Shown piece by piece: positions 29,164 through 34,555 of a stretch of DNA of 34,555 nucleotides. Source of the DNA: Caulobacteraceae bacterium (GTDB lineage Bacteria > Pseudomonadota > Alphaproteobacteria > Caulobacterales > Caulobacteraceae); assembly GCA_947378235.1 (NCBI GenBank), contig CANCJE010000016.1:1-34555 (forward strand), written 5' to 3'. The notes beneath the pieces were generated by a model. The model saw only the letters and a program-made list of their open reading frames with translations. It was not told where the DNA came from and ran no database searches. Positions within the stretch are counted from its first letter, which is position 1, and the number at the start of each line of letters is the position of its first letter. The position numbers and the translations under genes are program-made.

Positions 29164-30165
29164 CTAGCCTTGGAGAAGCTTGGCGGCTCTGGGCGCGAAA
29201 TAGGTGATGATACCCGCGGCTCCGGCACGCTTGAAGGCCTGTAGGCTTTCAAGCATCGCCCGCTCTTCATCGATCCAGCCCTTGCCGCCAGCGGCCATGA
29301 TCATGGCATATTCACCGCTGACCTGGAACGCGAAGGTCGGCATGGCGAAGGCTTCGACGACGCGGCGGACGATGTCGAGATAGGGCATGCCGGGCTTGAC
29401 CATCACCATGTCGGCTCCTTCGGCAATATCGAGCGCCACTTCGCGCAGGGCCTCATCGGTGTTGCCGGGGTCCATCTGATAGGTCTTCTTGTCGCCTTGA
29501 AGGGCCTTGGACGAGCCGATGGCATCGCGATAGGGGCCATAGAAGGCAGAGGCATATTTGGCCGCATAGGACATGATCATCACGTCGCTCATGCCGTGGC
29601 TCTCTAAGGCTGAACGCAGGGCGCCGACGCGGCCATCCATCATGTCCGAGGGGGCCAAAATATCGGCGCCGGCCTCGGCCTGCATGAGGCCTTGGGAGAT
29701 CAGGCGTTCGATGGTGGCGTCGTTTAGGATGCGGCCGTTCTCGAGCAGGCCGTCATGGCCGTGGTCGGTAAAGGGATCGAGGGCGACGTCGCACATGATG
29801 CCAACCTCGGGGGCTGCGTCCTTCATGGCCTTCACCGCATCGGCGATCAGGCCGTTTGGATTGTGGGCTTCGGTGCCATAACTGTCCTTCTTTGCCCCAT
29901 CAATGTGAGGGAAGACGGCGATGGCGGGAATGCCAAGGTCGCGGGCTTGAACGGCTGCCTTGGCCGCCTCCTTGACGCTGAGCCGTTCCATGCCGGGCAT
30001 GGAGGAGACCGGTATCCGGGCTTCCTTGCCATCGTGGACGACCATCGACCAGATGAGGTCGTTGTGGGTCAAGGCCGTTTCTCGCACCATCCGGCGGGTC
30101 CAGTCGGCCTGGCGCAGGCGACGAAGACGGGTGGCGGGATAGGGCGCGAGAGGGGCGATGGCCAT
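29164..30165 (-). CDS. hemB: Porphobilinogen synthase
   Basis: 333 residues from the ATG at 30165 (GAAGG ten bases upstream); an upstream in-frame start at 30270 would overlap the next gene. The two Schiff-base lysines are Lys203 in MSYAAKYASAFYGP and Lys257 in VMVKPGMPYLDI. The metal site reads DVALDPFTDHGHDG, with Ala and Asp residues in place of the three zinc cysteines of the E. coli and human enzymes, so it should be the magnesium/potassium-dependent type. It joins two 5-aminolevulinate molecules in heme synthesis. hemA, which makes that substrate, lies about 850 bases away on the opposite strand, divergent through a short membrane-protein gene. Confidence 0.96.
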   Translation of the reverse strand: MAIAPLAPYPATRLRRLRQADWTRRMVRETALTHNDLIWSMVVHDGKEARIPVSSMPGMERLSVKEAAKAAVQARDLGIPAIAVFPHIDGAKKDSYGTEAHNPNGLIADAVKAMKDAAPEVGIMCDVALDPFTDHGHDGLLENGRILNDATIERLISQGLMQAEAGADILAPSDMMDGRVGALRSALESHGMSDVMIMSYAAKYASAFYGPYRDAIGSSKALQGDKKTYQMDPGNTDEALREVALDIAEGADMVMVKPGMPYLDIVRRVVEAFAMPTFAFQVSGEYAMIMAAGGKGWIDEERAMLESLQAFKRAGAAGIITYFAPRAAKLLQG

Positions 30166-30193
30166 GGCAGGAACCTTCGAACAGGAAACAGAC

Positions 30194-30682
30194 TTAGCGA
30201 AGGACACCGCTTTGACGGATTGGCCGTCCAGACGCAAGCCGAAGGGTGCCAATGGCCGAAGCGGCGACAAGCCAGATGGCTGTCAGGGACATCATCACCA
30301 CGGTGGTGACGCCCAGACTGATGGTCGACGGTGTGATGGTCACCTTGGAGAAGTCTAGGCTGAAATGATCCAGTTTATCCCAGCCCTGATAGTCCACGGC
30401 CTTCAAGACCGACGCGATGGCCGACAGGAGTGTGGTCAGGAAGAAGATGCCTGCAATTAAAGCGAGGGTGAACGAGACCCAGAAGATAAGAATCTGAAAC
30501 CGATGGTGACTTCTGATCAGGGGCGAAACCTCATCGCGTCGCGAATAGGCCAGCGCGACGGCCACGAGCGCGGGGGCCCCTGCAAAAAAAATCGAGAAAA
30601 ACAGAAGGCCGTAGGTCAGATAGGCGAGGTTACGGTCTACGCCTATATCCGAGGGATCTGTATCGCTGGAATGCAATGTCAC
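30194..30682 (-). CDS. DUF4870-like small membrane protein
   Basis: 162 residues from a GTG at 30682; no good ribosome site is visible, so the exact start is unsure. Four hydrophobic segments are seen, near 21-45, 66-90, 78-95 (merged) and 122-147. The 'RNLAYLTYGLLFFSIFFAGAP', 'SRRDEVSPLIRSHHRFQI' and LIFWVSFTLAL parts recall DUF4870 proteins, where an H-x-RFQ-type motif precedes a membrane helix. Function unknown. It is 28 bases upstream of hemB on the same strand and divergent from hemA, a setting suggesting co-transcription with hemB. Confidence 0.8.
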   Translation of the reverse strand: MTLHSSDTDPSDIGVDRNLAYLTYGLLFFSIFFAGAPALVAVALAYSRRDEVSPLIRSHHRFQILIFWVSFTLALIAGIFFLTTLLSAIASVLKAVDYQGWDKLDHFSLDFSKVTITPSTISLGVTTVVMMSLTAIWLVAASAIGTLRLASGRPIRQSGVLR

Positions 30683-31014
30683 GGCGCGGCTTTCGTCGGT
30701 TTAACCAAGCCATAGGATGGAGCCACCGCGTAATATTCGCAAGGCGCCCGGTTTGATCTCATGATTGACGATAAAAAACGCTAATTAGGCGAATGAAAAT
30801 AAGGATTTTGTTGCCGAAGGCTTGGTTGCGCCTTAGCTATCGTGCAGCAACAGGCCGAAGGGCTCGTCTGTGCTGCGTCATTTCGCGCCTCTCGCGGATT
30901 GAGCAGCGTAGGTTAGGTTGCAAGAGTTCGGGGCGTGACGAGTGAATCGCGGTGCCGATGAGTGCGTTTACGGTGGCGGCTTAAAGGTCCGTCTCTGGGT
31001 CAAGGACGATGCAG
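30683..31014. other. Divergent regulatory region between the membrane-protein gene and hemA
   Basis: About 330 bases without a gene. It has an AT-rich core (30760-30810). TTGACG at 30765-30770 with GCTAATTA at 30780-30787 resembles a Caulobacter sigma-73 promoter for hemA but with a short spacer. AACCAAGCC (30703-30711) and GGCTTGGTT (30819-30827) form a 9-bp inverted repeat around this core. No FNR box (TTGAT-N4-ATCAA) is present: the closest match is TTGATctcaTGATT. Function is inferred only. Confidence 0.4.
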
Positions 31015-32238
31015 ATGGATTATAAGGCCGCATTCAAGGCCGCGGTAGGCCAGGTCCGCTCTGAGGGCCGCTATCGGGTATTTGCTGATCTGAAGCGCCA
31101 TTGCGGTGACTTTCCTCGCGCGACATGGGTGTCGCCGCAGGGGGAGCGCGAAATCGTTGTCTGGTGTTCCAACGACTATTTGGGTCAGGGGCAAAATCCG
31201 GTCGTTCTTGAGGCCATGCACGAGGCCATTGATGCCCACGGTTCTGGCTCGGGCGGAACACGCAACATTTCTGGCACCACCCATCACCATGTCGAGCTTG
31301 AGCTAGAACTGGCCGATCTGCACCAAAAGGAAGCGGCCCTTCTGTTTACCTCGGGCTATGTCGCCAATGAGGCGGCCCTGTCGTGCCTCTATAAGATCTT
31401 GCCTGGCCTGATCATCTTTTCGGACGAGTTGAACCACGCCTCGATGATTGCGGGCATTCGCAATGGTGGCGGGCAGCGCCAAGTGTTCCGCCACAATGAT
31501 CTGGACCATCTCGAAAGCCTGCTCAAGGCCGCGCCGGTTGATGCGCCCAAGCTGATCGCCTTTGAGAGCGTCTATTCGATGGATGGTGATATTTCCGATC
31601 TGGCCGGAACCATTGCCTTGGCCAAAAAATACGGGGCCCTGACCTATCTGGACGAGGTCCATGCGGTCGGTCTCTATGGCGTGCGCGGAGCCGGTGTTGC
31701 TGAACGCGACGGTGTTATGGACGGCATCGACATCATCGAAGGCACCTTGGGTAAGGCCTTTGGCGTCATGGGCGGCTATATTGCCGGTGATACCGACATG
31801 GTCGACGCCATTCGCCTCTTTGCCTCGGGCTTCATCTTCACCACCTCCTTGCCGCCAGCCTTGACGGCGGGGGCCTTGGCCAGCGTGCGTTGGCTCAAAG
31901 AGCATGATGAGGTGCGTCAAATCCACCAAGAGCGCGCCGAAACCCTCAAGCGCATGATGACCGAAGCGGGCCTGCCGGTCATGCCATCGGTCAGCCACAT
32001 CGTGCCGGTGCTGGTGGGCGATCCCCATCACTGCAAGCTGGTCTCCGACCTGCTGCTCAGTGACCACAATATCTATGTGCAGCCGATCAACTATCCGACG
32101 GTACCGCGCGGCACGGAGCGGCTGCGCTTTACCCCAACGCCCTATCATACCGATGCGTTGATGAAGGATCTGGTCACCGCGCTCGATAAGCTCTGGTCGC
32201 GCTGTAATGTGCAGCGCATGGGCGGCTACGCGGCGTAG
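31015..32238 (+). CDS. hemA: 5-aminolevulinate synthase
   Basis: 407 residues from the ATG at 31015, nine bases after AAGG and matching the family start [11 protein letters not shown]; an ATG six bases earlier is only three bases from that site. Class II aminotransferase fold: [36 protein letters not shown], and the PLP lysine Lys247 in [13 protein letters not shown]. It condenses glycine with succinyl-CoA (Shemin pathway), the alphaproteobacterial route to heme and other tetrapyrroles. A DUF6898 gene follows six bases later. Heme or oxygen control is likely for such a first-step enzyme but only general promoter features are visible. Confidence 0.97.
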   Translation: MDYKAAFKAAVGQVRSEGRYRVFADLKRHCGDFPRATWVSPQGEREIVVWCSNDYLGQGQNPVVLEAMHEAIDAHGSGSGGTRNISGTTHHHVELELELADLHQKEAALLFTSGYVANEAALSCLYKILPGLIIFSDELNHASMIAGIRNGGGQRQVFRHNDLDHLESLLKAAPVDAPKLIAFESVYSMDGDISDLAGTIALAKKYGALTYLDEVHAVGLYGVRGAGVAERDGVMDGIDIIEGTLGKAFGVMGGYIAGDTDMVDAIRLFASGFIFTTSLPPALTAGALASVRWLKEHDEVRQIHQERAETLKRMMTEAGLPVMPSVSHIVPVLVGDPHHCKLVSDLLLSDHNIYVQPINYPTVPRGTERLRFTPTPYHTDALMKDLVTALDKLWSRCNVQRMGGYAA

Positions 32239-32243
32239 GGGCG

Positions 32244-32432
32244 ATGGCGGACCCGTCAAGGTCAGAGGTCTTGGTCGAGTTTACCCGCCGCGGTGCCTAC
32301 ATGTTATGTGCGGTGGTCCATGTGGCCAGCGGGACGGAGGCCTCTGCGATGGGGCCGCACAACGTCAATCCCAAGGCTTTGGAACAGATTGCCATGGGTA
32401 AACTCAAACGCGCCCTCGCGGCTCAGGGCTAA
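32244..32432 (+). CDS. DUF6898 family small protein
   Basis: 62 residues. The pattern 'VLVEFTRRGAYMLCAVV', 'ASGTEASAMGPHNVNPKAL', then EQIAMGKLKRAL fits DUF6898, a short beta-strand plus helix protein of alphaproteobacteria with no known role. The gene begins six bases after the hemA stop with GGGG close to the ATG, so it is translated from the hemA transcript. Conservation of this position would suggest a link to tetrapyrrole synthesis, but the window alone does not show this. Its small size makes it easily missed. Confidence 0.75.
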   Translation: MADPSRSEVLVEFTRRGAYMLCAVVHVASGTEASAMGPHNVNPKALEQIAMGKLKRALAAQG

Positions 32433-32601
32433 AATTGCGCCCCCTTTGCTGAACCGCAACGACATCGGTCTATTCAGTACCTCATTTGCCCGCTTGAATC
32501 TGTCTCAAAGGATTGAACAAAACGGCTGTGGCGGTAAATAGGGGCACCAATGCGTGACGCCATGCCCGTGCTGATCGATTCCGTCCCAAGGAAGGCCCCC
32601 C

Positions 32602-33903
32602 ATGACTGTGCAAGCCCACAAATCCGCCAGTGCTCTGGACGCTTTCTTCGGCGCATCGCTTAAAGATGCCGATCCCGAACTGTTCTCGAGCGTCGCCCAC
32701 GAGCTTGAGCGCCAACAGACCCAGATCGAGTTGATCGCTTCGGAAAATATCGTTTCGCGCGCTGTGCTTGAGGCCCAAGGCTCGATCCTGACCAACAAAT
32801 ATGCCGAGGGCTATCCGGGCCGTCGCTATTATGGCGGTTGCGAATTTGTTGATGTGGCCGAGACCCTGGCCATCGAGCGGGCCAAGGCCCTGTTCAACTG
32901 CGCCTATGCCAATGTGCAGCCCCATTCGGGCGCTCAGGCCAATCAGGCGGTCTTTTTGGCCCTGTTGCAGCCCGGCGACGCCTTTCTGGGCATGGACCTC
33001 GCCGCTGGCGGTCACCTGACCCACGGCAGCCCCGCCAATCAGTCGGGCAAGTGGTTCCGCCCGATCCCCTACAGCGTCGATCCCGTCACCCACCTGATCG
33101 ACTATGATGCGCTAGAAGCCACGGCCCTGCGCGAAAAGCCCAAGCTGATCATTGCCGGTGGTTCGGCCTATAGCCGCCATATAGACTTTGCCCGCTTCCG
33201 TCAGATCGCGGACGCTGTCGGTGCCTATCTGATGGTCGATATGGCCCACTATGCCGGTCTGATCGCGGGCGGTGCCTATCCCAGCCCATTGCCTCATGCC
33301 CATGTCTGCACCACAACCACGCACAAGACCCTGCGCGGCCCACGGGGCGGTATGATCCTGTCCAACGATCCTGAGCTGGGCAAGAAGTTCAATTCGGCGG
33401 TGTTCCCCGGCCTGCAAGGCGGCCCGCTGATGCATGTCATCGCGGCTAAGGCTGTGGCCTTCGGTGAGGCCCTGCGTCCGGAATTCAAGCTCTATGCCCA
33501 GCAGGTGGTGACCAATGCCCGCGCTATGGCCTCTGCCCTCCAGGCTGGTGGCGTGAATATCGTCTCTGGCGGTACCGACAGCCACCTGATGCTCGTGGAC
33601 CTGCGTCCCAAGGGCGTGACCGGCAAGGCCACGGAAGCGGCGCTCGAGCGCGCGCATATCACCTGCAACAAGAACGGCATCCCCTTCGACCCTACCCCGC
33701 CCATGACCACCTCGGGCGTGCGTTTGGGCTCGCCCGCCGGAACCACACGCGGCTTTGGTGAGGCAGAGTTCACCCGAATTGGTCAGTTGATTGCCATCGT
33801 GGTCGACGGTCTGTCCGTCAATGGCGACGCCAACGGTGCGGTGGAAGCTCAGGTGCGTGAAGAAGTGCTTGCACTTTGCGCCAAGTTCCCGATCTACGGA
33901 TAG
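32602..33903 (+). CDS. glyA: Serine hydroxymethyltransferase
   Basis: 433 residues. PLP-dependent fold type I enzyme with [51 protein letters not shown] and the PLP lysine Lys242 in [14 protein letters not shown]. It moves the serine hydroxymethyl group to tetrahydrofolate, giving glycine and methylene-THF; glycine is also the substrate for HemA just upstream. AAGGAAGG lies about seven bases before the ATG. nrdR starts 33 bases after the stop. The 169-base gap upstream has no recognisable riboswitch. Confidence 0.98.
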   Translation: MTVQAHKSASALDAFFGASLKDADPELFSSVAHELERQQTQIELIASENIVSRAVLEAQGSILTNKYAEGYPGRRYYGGCEFVDVAETLAIERAKALFNCAYANVQPHSGAQANQAVFLALLQPGDAFLGMDLAAGGHLTHGSPANQSGKWFRPIPYSVDPVTHLIDYDALEATALREKPKLIIAGGSAYSRHIDFARFRQIADAVGAYLMVDMAHYAGLIAGGAYPSPLPHAHVCTTTTHKTLRGPRGGMILSNDPELGKKFNSAVFPGLQGGPLMHVIAAKAVAFGEALRPEFKLYAQQVVTNARAMASALQAGGVNIVSGGTDSHLMLVDLRPKGVTGKATEAALERAHITCNKNGIPFDPTPPMTTSGVRLGSPAGTTRGFGEAEFTRIGQLIAIVVDGLSVNGDANGAVEAQVREEVLALCAKFPIYG

Positions 33904-33936
33904 GTAAGACACCAGTTTCACGGGGAGAGCCATCCC

Positions 33937-34413
33937 ATGCGCTGCCCGTTCTGCGGACACATGGAAAGTCAGGTCAAGGATAGTCGCCCGTCGGAGGACG
34001 GCGCGGCCATCCGTCGGCGTCGCAACTGCCCCGAATGTGGCGGCCGCTTCACGACCTTTGAACGGGTTCAACTGCGCGAATTGGCCATCGTCAAACGGTC
34101 GGGCCGCAGAACGCCGTTTGACCGCGAAAAGCTGATGCGCTCGATCTCCATCGCCATGCGTAAGCGGCCGGTGGATGCGGAGCGGCTAGAGCGGATGGTC
34201 TCGTCCATCGTGCGGCAACTGGAAAGCCTCGGCGAAACAGAACTGCCCAGTCACGTGGTCGGTGAGATGGTCATGAAGGCGCTGAAGGCCATCGATGAGG
34301 TGGCCTATGTCCGCTACGCCTCGGTCTATCGCGATTTTCGAGAAACGCAGGACTTCGCCAAGTTCCTCGGTGACGAGGGCCTCAGCGATGATGTGCTGAG
34401 CGACGAGAGTTGA
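33937..34413 (+). CDS. nrdR: Transcriptional repressor NrdR
   Basis: 158 residues. The N-terminal zinc ribbon has Cys3, Cys6, Cys31 and Cys34 (RCPFCGH and [12 protein letters not shown]); an ATP-cone domain covers about 49-139 with '[15 protein letters not shown]' and [11 protein letters not shown]. It binds NrdR boxes and represses ribonucleotide reductase genes depending on ATP/dATP. GGGGAGAG is eight bases before the ATG. The glyA-nrdR-rib order is common in alphaproteobacteria. Its stop overlaps a possible TTG start of the next gene. Confidence 0.97.
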   Translation: MRCPFCGHMESQVKDSRPSEDGAAIRRRRNCPECGGRFTTFERVQLRELAIVKRSGRRTPFDREKLMRSISIAMRKRPVDAERLERMVSSIVRQLESLGETELPSHVVGEMVMKALKAIDEVAYVRYASVYRDFRETQDFAKFLGDEGLSDDVLSDES

Positions 34414-34555
34414 GCGCCACAGATCGGCGCAGCGCCGTCACTCTGAAACTGGCCACCTCCTTGGATGGTCGGATCGCAACGGCCTCGGGCGAAAGCCGCT
34501 GGATTACGGGGCAAGAGGCGCGCGAGCAGGGCCATCGTCTTCGTGCCGAGCATGA
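34410..34555 (+). CDS. RibD C-terminal reductase-domain protein, 5' part
   Basis: The frame reads [19 protein letters not shown], then [20 protein letters not shown], and GHRLRAEH up to the window end. This is the beginning of the RibD_C pyrimidine reductase domain (5-amino-6-ribosylamino-uracil phosphate reductase) of riboflavin synthesis. A stop at 34389 bounds the frame upstream, and the only start codon before the domain is TTG at 34410, which overlaps the nrdR stop. So the deaminase domain that precedes this domain in bifunctional RibD is absent here. The rest of the gene is outside the window. Confidence 0.75.
   Translation, partial: MSATDRRSAVTLKLATSLDGRIATASGESRWITGQEAREQGHRLRAEH

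Noticed and set aside
30755-30775. FNR/FixK-like box upstream of hemA
   Set aside because: TTGAT is present but the second half reads TGATT instead of ATCAA, so the dyad is broken.
31303-32259. Minus-strand frame of 318 codons opposite hemA
   Set aside because: Antisense shadow; hemA is well supported and the frame has no ribosome site or motif.
32433-32601. Possible glycine or other riboswitch upstream of glyA
   Set aside because: I could not find the conserved paired core of a glycine, SAM or THF riboswitch by eye; a covariance-model search would decide.
33112-34071. Minus-strand frame of 319 codons opposite glyA and nrdR
   Set aside because: The opposing genes are certain and the translation has no recognisable fold.

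Overview
The window is a typical, gene-dense stretch of an alphaproteobacterial chromosome. The GC content looks like about 60% by eye. Caulobacterales or a close relative is the best guess. The reasons are the order fabG-acpP-fabF-mltG-yicC-gmk, the surA-lptD-lptG-lptF outer-membrane block next to rsmA-pdxA, a Shemin-type 5-aminolevulinate synthase, a metal-site-aspartate HemB, and families common in alphaproteobacteria such as DUF6898 and TIGR02466. This is an inference from gene order and protein sequence; no 16S or other marker RNA is present.

Layout. 1-4872 (+): type II fatty acid synthesis (3' part of fabG, acpP, fabF), then mltG, yicC and gmk in a tightly packed operon. 4881-12709 (-): an envelope-biogenesis operon read lptF-lptG-lptD-surA-pdxA-rsmA, with several overlapping stop/start codons. 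12892-15172 (+): pepA, holC and a small I78-like lipoprotein. 15176-15790 (-): a TIGR02466 2OG-Fe(II) oxygenase. 15791-16351: a long intergenic stretch made of several palindromic repeat elements. 16352-21072 (+): a fatty-acid or short-chain acyl-CoA catabolic set (FadH-type dienoyl-CoA reductase, AcuI-type reductase, AlkK-type acyl-CoA ligase). 21076-23918 (-): a TetR regulator overlapping a membrane-anchored metallo-beta-lactamase-fold hydrolase, and upstream of them a formylglycine-generating-enzyme protein that carries a lipoprotein signal. 24025-25345 (+): rlmJ and a small unrecognised, possibly phasin-like protein. 25351-26343 (-): meaB. 26576-29155 (+): clpB. 29164-30682 (-): hemB and a small DUF4870-like membrane protein. 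31015-34555 (+): hemA, a DUF6898 protein, glyA, nrdR and the start of a RibD reductase-domain gene cut by the window end.

Most of the window is housekeeping: lipid, LPS, heme, folate, ribosome and protein quality control. The parts most worth a second look are the lipoprotein-type FGE with both catalytic cysteines and no sulfatase nearby, the repeat mosaic at 15.9-16.2 kb, the acyl-CoA catabolic trio facing a TetR gene, the small protein behind a palindromic promoter site at 24.9 kb, and the RibD-type reductase gene that starts without a deaminase domain. I did not find a clearly new multi-gene system. No tRNA, rRNA, CRISPR array, prophage or transposase was seen.
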